From Roseomonas gilardii subsp. gilardii (GTDB taxonomy: Bacteria; Pseudomonadota; Alphaproteobacteria; Acetobacterales; Acetobacteraceae): DNA of 64,000 nucleotides. Shown piece by piece: positions 1-9,148 of this stretch; the first letter of the stretch is position 1, and every line of letters starts with the position of its first letter. Made by a program: the position numbers and the translations under genes. Under the pieces are notes generated by a model that saw only the letters and a program-made list of their open reading frames with translations, did not search any database and was not told the origin of the DNA. The DNA lies in the NCBI RefSeq assembly GCF_023078375.1, contig NZ_CP095554.1:1910501-1974500 (forward strand). The letters run 5' to 3'.

Positions 1-268
1 GCATCACCACCAGCTCCCGGTCCGTGGACAGGCGCACATAGGTGAAGAGCGTCACCACGAAGGTCGCGATGGGCAGGATCACGGCGAAGAAGGAGGGCAT
101 CAGCAGCCCGGTGAGTTCCAGGAAGACGGCAAAGGACAGGCCCCGGTCGAGCACCAGCTCGATGAAGCGGAGGCTCTGGGTCAGCCAGATGAGCAGCGCC
201 AGCCCCACCGTGACCGCGATGAGGGCGACGGCGAGCTGGCGGAAGATGTAACGATCCAGCCGTGACAT
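1..268 (-). CDS. lptF: LptF, LPS export ABC permease (5' part)
   Basis: Inner-membrane permease of the LptB2FG complex, which lifts lipopolysaccharide out of the inner membrane toward LptC/LptA. The reverse strand reads from an ATG at 268 into a protein beginning MSRLDRYIFRQLAVALIAV and stays open for about 89 residues to the window edge. The N-terminal helix after an RxDRYIxRQ start, a second hydrophobic stretch near residues 55-75 (LLMPSFFAVILPIATFVV) and a following FTYxRLSTDRELVVM segment are typical of the YjgP/YjgQ family. Only the start of this roughly 360-390 residue family is present. It lies downstream of the FAD oxidoreductase on the same strand, 164 bp away. Confidence 0.85.
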   Translation of the reverse strand, partial: MSRLDRYIFRQLAVALIAVTVGLALLIWLTQSLRFIELVLDRGLSFAVFLELTGLLMPSFFAVILPIATFVVTLFTYVRLSTDRELVVM

Positions 269-293
269 GGCGGGGGCAACCTATCCAGCCGAG

Positions 294-317
294 GGGGCGC
301 CGGCAAATCGGCGCCCC
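294..317 (-). terminator. hairpin downstream of the FAD oxidoreductase
   Basis: Perfect 8-bp inverted repeat GGGGCGCC / GGCGCCCC around an 8-nt loop, in the gap between the end of the FAD oxidoreductase and lptF. It has no U-run, so it may be a weak terminator or an RNA-stabilising hairpin. Confidence 0.35.
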
Positions 318-432
318 GGAACCGCCAGCCTCTACAGCCTTTCCGTGGCCTTTCCGAGACTTGTCGTGGCTTCTTCGCGAGGCCCGGAAACCCGCTGTTG
401 CAAACAGGTGCCGGAGCCGGGGGTGGCCGGGG

Positions 433-1896
433 TCAGCCGGGGAAGACCTTGCCGGGGTTCATCAGCCCCTTCGGGTCCAGCGCCGCCTTGATCCGGCGCA
501 TCGCCTCGTACTCCGCGCCGCCGCGCCAATCGGCCAGCATGTCGGTCTTGAGCCGCCCGACCCCGTGCTCGGCCGAGAAGGAGCCGTCCAGGTCGCGGAC
601 CACGGCGTTCACCGCCTCCATCAGGTCATGGGCCCGGGCCAGGAAGGCGGCGGCGTCCATGCCCTCGGGCTGGACCACGTTCATGTGGATGTTGCCGTCG
701 CCCATATGGCCGAAGGGCACCGGGCGGCAGCCGGGCACCAGGGCCTGCATGGCCTCGGCCGAGCGGCGGATCATCTCCGGCACCCGGGAAACGGGGACGG
801 AGACATCATTCTTCACATTTCCGCCGGCGCGCTTCTGGGCCTCGGCATGCTCCTCCCGCAGCCGCCAGAGGTTGGCGGCCTGGGCCTCGCTTTCCGGCAG
901 GGCGGCGTCGAGCACCTCGCCGGCCTCCAGCGCCTCCTCCAGCACCGCCTCCATCAGCCCGCGCAGGTCTGCATCGGGGCGGGAGGAGGCGAGGTCCACC
1001 AGCACATAGTGATCGGCGCGTTCGGCCAGAGGCAGGGTCGCGCCCTCGATCAGGCCCGTCACGAAATCCATCCCGGCGCCGGACATGTATTCGAAGGAGC
1101 GGACGCTGCTCTCGTCCCGGTCGCGGAAGCGGCGGAACAGGGCCAGGGCCGCGTCCTCGTCCGTCATGGCGCAGAGGGCCAGGGCGGTGGTGCGGGGGCG
1201 GGGGAAGAGGCGCAGCACCGCGGCGGTGATGATGCCCAGCGTGCCCTCGGAGCCGGCGAAGAGCTGGCGCAGGGCGAAGCCGGTGTTGTCCTTGCGCAGC
1301 CGCCGCAGCCCCTCGACCACGCTGCCGTCGGGCAGGACGACCTCGATGCCCATCAGCAGGTCCCGGGCATTGCCGTAGCGCACCGTGTTGTTGCCGCCGG
1401 CATTGGTGGCCAGCACGCCGCCGATGGTGGCCGAGCCCTCAGCGCTGAGGGAAAGGGGGAAGAGGCAGCCCGCCTCGGTGGCCGCGTCCTGGGCGTTCTT
1501 CAGGATCACCCCGGCCTCGGCGACCATGGTCATGTCCACCGGGTCGATGTCGCGGATGCGGTTCATCCGGGCCAGGGAAAGCACCACCTGCCGCCCGCTC
1601 TCATCTGGCATGGCGCCGCCGACCATGGAGGTGTTGCCCCCCTGGGGCACCACGGCCACGCCCGCCGCGCTCAGCAGCCGCATCGCCGCCGCGAGTTCCG
1701 CCGTGCTGGCCGGGCGCAGCAGGGCGGGCGAGGCGCCGTGATAGAGGCCGCGCCAGTCGGACAGGAAGGGCGCCATGTCCGCCGGGTCCGTGATGAGCCC
1801 GCGCGGGCCCAGCAGGGTGGAGAGCGCGTCCAGCAATGCCGGGGGCAGCGCGGTCGGGGCGGTGTTGGCGCGAGGGGTGGCCGTGGCGTCGGTCAT
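433..1896 (-). CDS. FAD-linked 2-hydroxyacid dehydrogenase (GlcD/DLD/D2HGDH type)
   Basis: Flavoprotein of the VAO/PCMH family that oxidises a D-2-hydroxy acid (lactate, glycolate or 2-hydroxyglutarate type) and passes electrons to the quinone pool or ETF. The 487 residues match the family size. An N-terminal FAD-binding domain (about 40-215) carries PQGGNTSMVGGA and a segment GCLFPLSLSAEGSATIGG; the C-terminal FAD-oxidase domain carries PFGHMGDGNIHMNV and SAEHGVGRLK, which hold the metal and substrate histidines, and ends in the usual LMNPGKVFPG. Specificity cannot be read from sequence. ETF genes lie far away at 51.7-53.5 kb. The start is the first ATG, at 1896. Confidence 0.85.
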   Translation of the reverse strand: MTDATATPRANTAPTALPPALLDALSTLLGPRGLITDPADMAPFLSDWRGLYHGASPALLRPASTAELAAAMRLLSAAGVAVVPQGGNTSMVGGAMPDESGRQVVLSLARMNRIRDIDPVDMTMVAEAGVILKNAQDAATEAGCLFPLSLSAEGSATIGGVLATNAGGNNTVRYGNARDLLMGIEVVLPDGSVVEGLRRLRKDNTGFALRQLFAGSEGTLGIITAAVLRLFPRPRTTALALCAMTDEDAALALFRRFRDRDESSVRSFEYMSGAGMDFVTGLIEGATLPLAERADHYVLVDLASSRPDADLRGLMEAVLEEALEAGEVLDAALPESEAQAANLWRLREEHAEAQKRAGGNVKNDVSVPVSRVPEMIRRSAEAMQALVPGCRPVPFGHMGDGNIHMNVVQPEGMDAAAFLARAHDLMEAVNAVVRDLDGSFSAEHGVGRLKTDMLADWRGGAEYEAMRRIKAALDPKGLMNPGKVFPG

Positions 1897-2004
1897 GGTG
1901 CCGCAAGGGAGGCCAAGTCAGGTCTCCCGGTCAAGAGACCCGGTGCGGCGTCACATGGGACCGCGCCGTGGCCCCTATCGGGGGGGCGGGGCAGGCGCTG
2001 TGCC

Positions 2005-2304
2005 TCAGGTGCGGTGGATGACCTTGCGCGGGCCTTCCAGGCCGACCGCGCAGAGATGGAAAGCGGGGCGGAGGGTCGCCTCGGGCTCGTCATCCCCGAT
2101 GGGCGGCAACGGGCGGGGGGCGGCTTTCGGGGTGCGGCGCGCGGCGACTTCCTGCGGCAGGCCGAAGACGGTCCCCCGGGCGCCGAAGGTGCCGTCGCAG
2201 GACATGGCGGGTTGGGGTGGAATCGGGGCATCGGAGGAGCCCGCCGGGGCGGCCATCGCCACGCCAGACATCATCAGGAAGAAGCCCGCCACCACCATGC
2301 GCAT
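2005..2304 (-). CDS. small secreted protein of unknown function
   Basis: A 99-residue protein with a clear Sec signal peptide (MRMVVAGFFLMMSGVAMAAP, cleavage probably after AMA). The mature part is proline-rich and holds two cysteines (in MSCDGTFG and HLCAVG), which could form one disulfide in the periplasm. I recognise no family. The frame stays open far upstream, but the signal peptide and the promoter-like sequence at 2368-2396 fix the start at the ATG at 2304. Function unknown. Confidence 0.6.
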   Translation of the reverse strand: MRMVVAGFFLMMSGVAMAAPAGSSDAPIPPQPAMSCDGTFGARGTVFGLPQEVAARRTPKAAPRPLPPIGDDEPEATLRPAFHLCAVGLEGPRKVIHRT

Positions 2305-2367
2305 CCCGTCTGCCCTCCTCTGTTGCAGATATACAACTCCGCACGTATGAGATGGTAATTCTGCCAC

Positions 2368-2396
2368 ATATCCTATTGACTGTGGCCAATTTCCAA
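2368..2396 (-). promoter_or_regulatory. candidate promoter for the secreted protein
   Basis: In the AT-rich divergent gap, the reverse strand reads TTGGAA (2396-2391), 17 nt, then GGATAT (2373-2368), a fair sigma-70-like match. On the forward strand TTGACT at 2376-2381 could serve the divergent DUF3775 gene, but I see no good -10 for it. Confidence 0.35.
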
Positions 2397-2476
2397 TCGG
2401 CGTTTCCAACGCGAAGCCGAAGGCCCGGTTTCGGCGTTGGGCGGGCACAGCAACACGAGCGGCAGAGGTAGGCCTG

Positions 2477-2923
2477 ATGAGCGACCGCCCAGACCCCACC
2501 GGCACCGACCCCACCGGCGCCCCCGACAATGATGACGATCTGGATCTCGGGATCGCGATTCCGACCGTCGTGAGCATCATCGACACCGCCCGCCAGGTGG
2601 ACGAACTGGTGGAGGATGAGGAGAACGAGGACTTCCAGGACGAGGAGGCGCCCGACGATTCCGATCCGGAGGGCCTCGCCGAGATGCTGGAGGAGCAGAT
2701 CACCGCGCTGAACGAGGACGAACAGGCGGCGCTGATCGCCCTCGCCTGGATCGGACGCGGCGACTACGAGGCCGAGGACTGGGAGGAGGCGCTGCGCCTG
2801 GCGCGGGAGCGCAACGAGCGCGGCGACGCGGCCGCCTATCTCACGGGCATGGAAATGCTGGGGGATCTGCTCTCCGAGGGGCTGGAGGCGTTCGGCATCT
2901 CGCCGGAAGAAACCGCGCGCTGA
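2477..2923 (+). CDS. DUF3775 domain protein
   Basis: A very acidic 148-residue cytosolic protein. An Asp/Glu-rich N-terminus (about 1-65) precedes the DUF3775-like core: IPTVVSIIDTARQVDEL near residue 28, and ALNEDEQAALIALAWIGRGD followed by LRLARERNERGDAAAYL and LGDLLSEGLEAFGI. The family is common in alphaproteobacteria and has no assigned function. It is transcribed divergently from the small secreted protein and converges on the DUF1194 gene. Confidence 0.75.
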   Translation: MSDRPDPTGTDPTGAPDNDDDLDLGIAIPTVVSIIDTARQVDELVEDEENEDFQDEEAPDDSDPEGLAEMLEEQITALNEDEQAALIALAWIGRGDYEAEDWEEALRLARERNERGDAAAYLTGMEMLGDLLSEGLEAFGISPEETAR

Positions 2924-2934
2924 GGCCGGGCCGT

Positions 2935-2966
2935 CCCGGGGGAGAGGCGGCGCCTTTCCCCTGGGG
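2935..2966. terminator. bidirectional hairpin between convergent genes
   Basis: Near-palindrome between the DUF3775 gene (+) and the DUF1194 gene (-): the arm GGGGAGAGGCG pairs with CGCCTTTCCCC with one G-U, and CCC/GGG extends the stem. The convergent position fits a shared terminator. Confidence 0.45.
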
Positions 2967-2990
2967 ACATCGCAAAACCCGGTTTGGCCT

Positions 2991-3719
2991 TCAGCCGCGC
3001 ATCACGCGGGGCCCGTCCAGCCCGGCGACCTCCCGGACCAGCTTGCGGCGCACGGCATTCTCGAAGGCTTCGAAATCAGCAGCCGAGATGAGGAAGGCGC
3101 CGGGGCCGCCGATCACGTTCTGGCCATAGTACTGGTCGAGCGGCAGGGGCGGCATGCGGCCATAGGCGGGGCGGTCGTTCATGATCGGCAGGCCGTTGAT
3201 CACGATCCCGTCCGCCACGGCCCGGTCGCGCGCTTCCTCGGCGGGCGGGCCGCTGTTGTTCACCCCATCCCCGGACACGTCGATCACCCGCCGCATCGCC
3301 TCATAGGGCATGTCGTCCAGCAGCTTGTGCGAGAAGTCGATGCCGCCCGAGATCGAGGTCCAGGACAGGGACTGGCGCGGGGCGCGGTCGAGCGCATCGG
3401 CCCAGCCATCGGCATCCGCCTGGCTGGCGATCTGGGTCCAGGGGATCACCAGCCGCTGGTACTCCGCGCCCGCCCATTCGACATAGGCCAGGGCGATGCT
3501 GCCGATCATGCCGCCCCGGATCGCGGCCACCACGCGGGGATCGGTCACCGCCTTGCGGTAGCCCTCCCGCTGCAGCCGGGCCTCGTCCTCATCGATGGAG
3601 CGCGACACGTCCACGGCGAGCACGAGGGCGACGTCCACGGGTTCCGCGGCGCGGGCCAGCCCGGAATGGGCCATGAGGCCCGCGGCCCCACCAGCGATCA
3701 GCAGGGATCGACGGCGCAT
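2991..3719 (-). CDS. DUF1194 / von Willebrand A-like exported protein
   Basis: Exported protein with a Tat-like leader (MRRRSLLIAGGAAG, then a hydrophobic stretch ending LARAAEP). The vWA-like fold starts with DVALVLAVDVSRSIDEDEA, whose DxSxS is the metal-ion-dependent adhesion site, and continues with IDVSGDGVNNSG. DUF1194 proteins look like secreted vWA domains of unknown partner. I prefer the ATG at 3719 over the GTG at 3725 because GGGAG lies at correct spacing upstream of the ATG. About 242 residues, usual for the family. Confidence 0.8.
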   Translation of the reverse strand: MRRRSLLIAGGAAGLMAHSGLARAAEPVDVALVLAVDVSRSIDEDEARLQREGYRKAVTDPRVVAAIRGGMIGSIALAYVEWAGAEYQRLVIPWTQIASQADADGWADALDRAPRQSLSWTSISGGIDFSHKLLDDMPYEAMRRVIDVSGDGVNNSGPPAEEARDRAVADGIVINGLPIMNDRPAYGRMPPLPLDQYYGQNVIGGPGAFLISAADFEAFENAVRRKLVREVAGLDGPRVMRG

Positions 3720-3895
3720 CAGCACACTCCCGAATGACCAAGGGGGAGTCAGTGCATCAGGATCGCAATGTGCATCGCAACAGAATTCGGACCGGTCCGG
3801 TCACGAATGCGGGAAAGCCCTGTGCCTGGTTCGTTGCCGGGAGACTCGCGAGAGACTTCCCGGCGGCGGCCGGTGGCGTCCCGCCCTGGTGGCGG

Positions 3896-4609
3896 TCAGG
3901 CCGGGCGGTGGGGAGGCGGCAGCAGGACCCCGGGCAGCGTGGCCGCATCCGGCACCCAGCCCGCCGTGCCACCGGGCATCCCTTCCGGCGCCGGGCGCAG
4001 CAGCGGCGTGGCGAAGCCCGCCGCCACCGGCACCTCCGCCGGCCAGGAGGCGCGCCAGCGGTCGCCCTGCGCCAGGCCGACGCAGAGGCCCACCGGCCTC
4101 ACCCCGGCCGCCGCCAGCAGGGCCAGCCCGGCCAGGGCCGAGCTGCCGGTGCTGATCACATCATCCGCCAGCAGCACGCGTCGCCCTTCGAGGCGGTGCA
4201 GCACGCGCGGGTCCAGCCAGATCCGGCGCTCGTCGGTGGCGGTGGAGGAGGAGACGGGCACGGAGGGAGCGTCCGCGCCATACCAGCGCTTGCGCGAATA
4301 GCCGGCGGCGACCCAGTTGGCGTGGCCCAGCGCCTCGGCCACCGGGGCGGCCAGGACATGGCCCAGGGTCGGCAGGCCGCAGACCACCTCCGCGCCCAGG
4401 GGGCGGGCGGCCTCGGCCATCCAGCCGGCCAGGGCGCGTACCACGGCAAAGGAGGCCTGGTTGGCGATGAAGCCCGTCACCGCGATCGCGCCATAGTCGC
4501 GCAGCGGCAGCCAGAGGCGCGAGCCGTCCGGCATCGGGGCGGGGAAGCACTGCCCATAGGGCGGGCCGGGGTCCTCGGACGCGGCCGAGAAGGATTGCCA
4601 GAACTCCAT
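3896..4609 (-). CDS. phosphoribosyltransferase-domain protein
   Basis: Type I PRTase fold. The diagnostic PRPP loop is present as RRVLLADDVISTGSSAL (two acidic residues, then TGSS), preceded by a hood region with VVCGLPTLGHVLAAPVA. At 237 residues it is longer than adenine PRTase (about 180) and has an extra N-terminal segment with a conserved-looking LPLRDYG. It could be an orphan purine-salvage or regulatory PRTase; the base specificity cannot be read. It is divergent from the peptide ABC operon. The start at 4609 is the first ATG giving the domain; the frame continues open upstream without domain content. Confidence 0.75.
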   Translation of the reverse strand: MEFWQSFSAASEDPGPPYGQCFPAPMPDGSRLWLPLRDYGAIAVTGFIANQASFAVVRALAGWMAEAARPLGAEVVCGLPTLGHVLAAPVAEALGHANWVAAGYSRKRWYGADAPSVPVSSSTATDERRIWLDPRVLHRLEGRRVLLADDVISTGSSALAGLALLAAAGVRPVGLCVGLAQGDRWRASWPAEVPVAAGFATPLLRPAPEGMPGGTAGWVPDAATLPGVLLPPPHRPA

Positions 4610-4765
4610 GCCGCCGCCGGTGCCATGGCGCGCGGCACGGGTCCAGCGGCAAAGCCGCATGCCCGGCCTCCGGTGCCAGGATCGGGTCCCCGAAGGGCCA
4701 TGGCGGGGTGGCGCGGGGCGGTCTATTCTCAACCGGTCTTCACGATTTGGATAACGGATCGCAAC

Positions 4766-6364
4766 ATGATGGCCTCCCGCCGCGCGCTGCTGGCCGGCAC
4801 CGCCGCCGCTGCCTTCGCCATGACCCATACGCGCTGGGCCGAGGCCCAGTCGCCGTCCGGGGTCATCGTCTTCGCCAAGCAGATCGACGACCTGATCAGC
4901 CTCGATCCGGGCGAGTGCTTCGAGTACACGGGCTCGGAGATCTGCGGCAACGTGTACCAGAAGCTGGTGAGCACGCCGAACAGCAACCCCTCCGAGCTGG
5001 TGGGCGAGCTGGCGGAGAAGTGGGAGGCGTCGGAGGACGGCAGGACCTTCACCTTCACGCTGAAGGAGGGGCCGAAATTCGCCTCCGGCAAGCCGGTGAC
5101 GGCGGAGGATGCGGCCTGGTCGCTGCAGCGGGCGGTGATCCTGAACAAGACCCCGGCCTTCATCATCAACCAGTTCGGCTACACCAAGGACAACGTGGCG
5201 GAGATGATCCGCGCCACCGGCCCGCGCACGCTGGTGATGCAGACGGCGCAGGAGACGGCGCCGACCTTCCTGCTCTACTGCCTCTCCGCCGTGGTGGGGA
5301 ACGTGGTGGAGAAGGCCGTGGCGATGTCGCACGAGCAGAACGGCGACCTCGGCAATGCCTGGCTGAAGCAGAACTCCGCCGGTTCCGGCCCCTATGCGGT
5401 GCGGAGCTGGCGGGCGAGCGACAGCGTGACGCTGGAGGCCAACCCGCACAGCACCGCGGTGCCGAAGACGAAGCGCGTGATCCTGCGCCACATGCCCGAC
5501 CCCTCGGCGCAGCTTCTCGGGCTGCAGCGGGGCGATATCGACATCGCGCGCAACCTGAGCTCCGACCAGATCCGGCAGGCCAAGGCGGACAGCAACTTCA
5601 AGGTCCAGTCGCAGCGCAAGGCCAGCCTGCTCTATGTCGCGATGAACCAGAAGCATCCGATCCTGAGCAAGCCGGAGGTGCGTCAGGCGATCAAGATGGC
5701 GATCGACTATGACGGCATCCAGAAGAACATCGTGCCCGACCTCTATGCCGTGCATCAGGCCTTCCTGCCCGAGGGCCTGCCCGGCGCGCTGACCGACAAG
5801 CCCTTCCACCACCAGATCGCCGAGGCCAAGGCGCTGCTGGCCAAGGCTGGGCATGCGGACGGGTTCGAGATCACCTTCGACTACGCCTCGGTCTCGCCCG
5901 TCAGCGACATCGCCCAGGCGATCCAGGCGAACCTCGCCGAGATCGGCATCCGCGTGCGGATGCTGCCGGCCGAGCAGCGGCAGGTGCTCACCCGCGTTCG
6001 CGCCCGGCAGCACGAGATCTCGATGAGCCGCTGGGGCAGCGACTACTTCGACCCGAACTCGAATGCCGAGACCTTCGCGGTCAACACGGACAACAGCGAC
6101 GACGCGCGCAACCGCACCTCCGCCTGGCGCTCCTCCTGGCTGATCCCGGAATATTCCGCCCAGGTGGTGGCCGCGGCGAAGGAGCGCGACGCGGCGAAGC
6201 GGACGGCGATCTATCTGAAGCTGCAGAAGGAACTGCAGGAGCACAGCCCCTTCGCCTTTCTGCTGCAGGAGATCGAGGTCGCGGTCAGCCGCAAGGGCGT
6301 GAGCGGCTTCGACATGGGGCCGATGAACGACCGCCACCGCTATGTGGAGATCGTGAAGGCCTGA
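4766..6364 (+). CDS. peptide/nickel-type ABC substrate-binding protein 1
   Basis: Periplasmic cluster-C binding protein (SBP_bac_5) of a Dpp/Opp-type importer, 532 residues. The signal peptide is MMASRRALLAGTAAAAFAMT and more, with cleavage probably after WAEA. Family hallmarks follow: VYQKLV, LAEKWEASEDGRTFTFTLK, SGKPVTAEDAAWSLQR, GSGPYAVRSW, and AFLPEGLPGALTDKPF. Tandem ATGs at 4766 and 4769 follow a long open frame; the signal peptide sets the start. The next gene is a full-length paralogue, and both precede the only permease pair, so they probably feed one transporter with different ligands. Confidence 0.88.
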   Translation: MMASRRALLAGTAAAAFAMTHTRWAEAQSPSGVIVFAKQIDDLISLDPGECFEYTGSEICGNVYQKLVSTPNSNPSELVGELAEKWEASEDGRTFTFTLKEGPKFASGKPVTAEDAAWSLQRAVILNKTPAFIINQFGYTKDNVAEMIRATGPRTLVMQTAQETAPTFLLYCLSAVVGNVVEKAVAMSHEQNGDLGNAWLKQNSAGSGPYAVRSWRASDSVTLEANPHSTAVPKTKRVILRHMPDPSAQLLGLQRGDIDIARNLSSDQIRQAKADSNFKVQSQRKASLLYVAMNQKHPILSKPEVRQAIKMAIDYDGIQKNIVPDLYAVHQAFLPEGLPGALTDKPFHHQIAEAKALLAKAGHADGFEITFDYASVSPVSDIAQAIQANLAEIGIRVRMLPAEQRQVLTRVRARQHEISMSRWGSDYFDPNSNAETFAVNTDNSDDARNRTSAWRSSWLIPEYSAQVVAAAKERDAAKRTAIYLKLQKELQEHSPFAFLLQEIEVAVSRKGVSGFDMGPMNDRHRYVEIVKA

Positions 6365-6489
6365 TCCCGGTCCGGTTGGCGCTCCGCACGGGCGCCAACC
6401 GCCGGCGAAGCGGGTGGAAAGGCTTGGCAGCCCCGTGAGGCGCGCTAGGCTGGGTGCTTTCCATCCCCGCAGGTCCGAGGCCAAGCGAG

Positions 6490-8094
6490 ATGACCACCCG
6501 ACGTGCCCTGTTGGCCGGCTCCGCCGGCGCCCTGGCGCTGCCCGCGCTGCTGACCGGCCAGGGTTCCGCCCTGGCCCAGTCGCCACCCGGCGTGGCGGTC
6601 ATCGCCAAGCAGATCGACGACATCATCAGCCTGGACCCGGCCGAGAGCTTCGAGTTCTCGGGCAACGAGATCTGCGGCAACATGTACCAGAAGCTGGTCC
6701 GCAACGACGAGAAGGACCCGACCAGGCTGACCGGCGACCTCGCCGAGCACTGGGAGGCCTCCTCCGACGGCAAGAGCTTCACCTTCCGGCTGCGCAAGGG
6801 CGCGAGCTTCTCCTCCGGCAAGCCAGTGACGGCGGAGGACGTGGCCTGGTCCCTCCAGCGCGTGGTGGCGCTGAACAAGAGCCCGGCCTTCATCATCAAC
6901 CAGTTCGGCTATACCAAGGACAATGTGGCGGGGATGATCCGCGCCACGGCGCCGGACACGGTGGTGCTGGCCACGGCCGAGCCGGCCTCGCTGAGCTTCC
7001 TGCTCTACTGCCTCTCGGCCAATGTGGGGGCGGTGGTGGAGAAGGCGGTGGTCGCCTCCCACGAGGCCAATGGCGATTTCGGCAATGCCTGGCTGAAGCA
7101 GAACTCCGCGGGCTCCGGCCCCTTCATGCTGCGCGCCTGGCGGGCCAGCGACAGCGTGACGCTGGAGGCCAATCCGCACAGCGAAACGCCGCCGAAGACG
7201 AAGCGGCTGGTGATCCGTCATGTCGCCGACCCCTCGGCGCAGCTCCTCGGGCTGCAACAGGGGGATTACGACGTGGCCCGCAACCTGCAGGCCGACCAGA
7301 TCAAGGGCCTGCAGGGCAATGACCGCTTCCGCATCCTGGACCAGCGCCGGGCCCAGGTGATGTTCCTGTCGCTGAACCAGAAGAACCCCTATCTGGCCAA
7401 GCCCCAGGTGCGGCAGGCGATCAAGTGGGCGATCGACTACGCGGGCATCCAGAAGAACATCGTCCCCTCCACCTATGCGGTGCACCAGGCTTTCCTGCCC
7501 GAGGGCCTGCCCGGCGCGCTGACCGAGCGGCCCTTCCAGGCCGATGCGGCGAAGGCGAAGGCGCTGCTGGCCGAGGCGGGGCATCCGGACGGGTTCGAGA
7601 TCGGCTTCGACTACTTCTCGGTGTCGCCCTTCTCCGACATCGCCCAGGCGATCCAGGCCAATCTGGCGGCCATCGGCATCCGCGCCCGGATGCTGCCGGC
7701 CGAGACGCGGCAGGTGATCACCAAGACCCGCGCCCGGCAGCACGACATCGCCCTGGTCTACTGGGGCAGCGACTATTTCGACCCGCACAGCAATGCCGAG
7801 GCCTTCAGCATCAACACGGACAACGGCGACGATGCCCGGAACCGGACCCTGGCCTGGCGGGCCTCCTGGTACATCCCGGAGCTCTCGAAGCGGACGATGG
7901 AGGCGCTGCGCGAGGGCGACAGCGAGAAGCGGGCCGCGCTCTACGAGGCGTTGCAGCGGGACCACCAGCAGGCCAGCCCCTTCGTCATCCTGCTCCAGGC
8001 GATCGAAGTGGCCGTGACGCGGGCCGGCGTTTCGGGCATGAGGCTCGGCGTGATGAGTGACCAGACCTCCTACGCCGGTATCAGCAAATCGTGA
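6490..8094 (+). CDS. peptide/nickel-type ABC substrate-binding protein 2
   Basis: Second SBP_bac_5 protein, 534 residues, with a Tat-like leader MTTRRALLAGSAGALALPAL. It is paralogous to the upstream gene over its whole length, with identical stretches such as AFIINQFGYTKDNVA and NAWLKQNSAGSGP, which points to tandem duplication followed by divergence of surface and ligand regions. I place the start at the ATG at 6490 rather than 6454 because the leader begins there. It ends 31 bp before the permease start. Confidence 0.88.
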   Translation: MTTRRALLAGSAGALALPALLTGQGSALAQSPPGVAVIAKQIDDIISLDPAESFEFSGNEICGNMYQKLVRNDEKDPTRLTGDLAEHWEASSDGKSFTFRLRKGASFSSGKPVTAEDVAWSLQRVVALNKSPAFIINQFGYTKDNVAGMIRATAPDTVVLATAEPASLSFLLYCLSANVGAVVEKAVVASHEANGDFGNAWLKQNSAGSGPFMLRAWRASDSVTLEANPHSETPPKTKRLVIRHVADPSAQLLGLQQGDYDVARNLQADQIKGLQGNDRFRILDQRRAQVMFLSLNQKNPYLAKPQVRQAIKWAIDYAGIQKNIVPSTYAVHQAFLPEGLPGALTERPFQADAAKAKALLAEAGHPDGFEIGFDYFSVSPFSDIAQAIQANLAAIGIRARMLPAETRQVITKTRARQHDIALVYWGSDYFDPHSNAEAFSINTDNGDDARNRTLAWRASWYIPELSKRTMEALREGDSEKRAALYEALQRDHQQASPFVILLQAIEVAVTRAGVSGMRLGVMSDQTSYAGISKS

Positions 8095-8125
8095 CATCCC
8101 ATCCCTCGCGCGGAGGAGGGCTCCG

Positions 8126-9148
8126 TTGAGCCTCGGCCGCGCACGCCTGAAGGCGCTGGCGGCCACCCTCGCCAGCGTCCCGATCACCCTTTTCGGCCTG
8201 ACCCTGGTGACCTTCTTCATCGGGCGGGTCATGCCGATCGACCCCGTCATCGCCATCGTGGGCGACCGCGCGCCACAGGACGTGGTGGAGCGGACCCGGC
8301 TGGAGCTGGGCCTCGACCAGCCCCTGCCGGTGCAGTTCGTCCGCTACCTGGGCCAGTTGCTGCATGGCGACCTGGGCCGGTCGGTGATGACCTCCAACAC
8401 CGTGACGCGGGACATCGCCAACTTCTTCCCGGCGACCTTCGAGCTGGCCACGGTGGCCATCATCCTGGCGGTGCTGATCGGCGTGCCGCTCGGCGTCTGG
8501 GCCGCCAGCCGTCAGGGCAGGGCGGTGGACCAGGCGGTGCGGCTCTTCAGCCTGTCGGGGCATTCCATCCCTGTCTTCGTGCTGGGGCTGGTCAGCCTGC
8601 TGGTCTTCTATGCCCGGCTGGGCTGGCTGCCGGGGCCGGGGCGGCAGAATGTCGCCTATCAGGACATGATCGACGTCCATACGGGGATGCTGACCATCGA
8701 CGCGGCGCTGGCCGGGGAATGGGACGTGTTCTGGGATGCCGTGGCGCATCTGGCGCAGCCGGCGGGCGTGCTGGCCTTCTTCTCGCTGGCCTATATCGCG
8801 CGCATGACGCGGGCCTTCATGCTGGCGGAGCTGCGGTCGGAATACGTGACCACCGCCCGGGCCAAGGGCCTGTCCGGCTTCCGCATCGTCTGGGGCCATG
8901 CCTTTCCCAACGTCGCGGTGCCGCTGGTGACGGTGGTCTTCCTCACCTATGCCGGGCTGCTGGAAGGGGCGGTGCTGACCGAGACGATCTTCTCCTGGCC
9001 GGGGCTCGGCCAGTACCTGACCGTCTCCCTGATGAATGCCGACATGAACGCGGTGCTGGGCGCGACGCTGGTGGTGGGGCTGATCTATGTCGTCCTGAAC
9101 CTGCTCTCCGACCTGCTCTACCGCCTGCTGGACCCGCGCGTGCGATGA
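8126..9148 (+). CDS. ABC importer permease, DppB-like
   Basis: Inner-membrane permease (BPD_transp_1) of the peptide importer, about 340 residues with six predicted helices. Visible marks are the DppB-type N-terminus (VPITLFGLTLVTFFIGRVMP), RLELGLDQPLPVQF, the EAA loop in YVTTARAKGLSGFRIVWGHA and the terminal FSWPGLGQYL. The start is a TTG at 8126 with a strong ribosome-binding site (GGAGGAGG at 8112-8119); an upstream in-frame ATG at 8057 would overlap the preceding gene and lacks such a site. It overlaps dppC by 4 bp (ATGA). Confidence 0.88.
   Translation: MSLGRARLKALAATLASVPITLFGLTLVTFFIGRVMPIDPVIAIVGDRAPQDVVERTRLELGLDQPLPVQFVRYLGQLLHGDLGRSVMTSNTVTRDIANFFPATFELATVAIILAVLIGVPLGVWAASRQGRAVDQAVRLFSLSGHSIPVFVLGLVSLLVFYARLGWLPGPGRQNVAYQDMIDVHTGMLTIDAALAGEWDVFWDAVAHLAQPAGVLAFFSLAYIARMTRAFMLAELRSEYVTTARAKGLSGFRIVWGHAFPNVAVPLVTVVFLTYAGLLEGAVLTETIFSWPGLGQYLTVSLMNADMNAVLGATLVVGLIYVVLNLLSDLLYRLLDPRVR

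Noticed and set aside
262-2358. 698-codon open frame on the plus strand opposite the FAD oxidoreductase
   Set aside because: It is antisense to a gene with full family motifs, is composed of Gly/His/Arg/Ala-rich low-sense sequence and arises from high GC third positions.
3734-4765. In-frame upstream extension of the first binding protein
   Set aside because: No domain, wrong composition, antisense to the phosphoribosyltransferase; the signal peptide at 4766 gives the true start.
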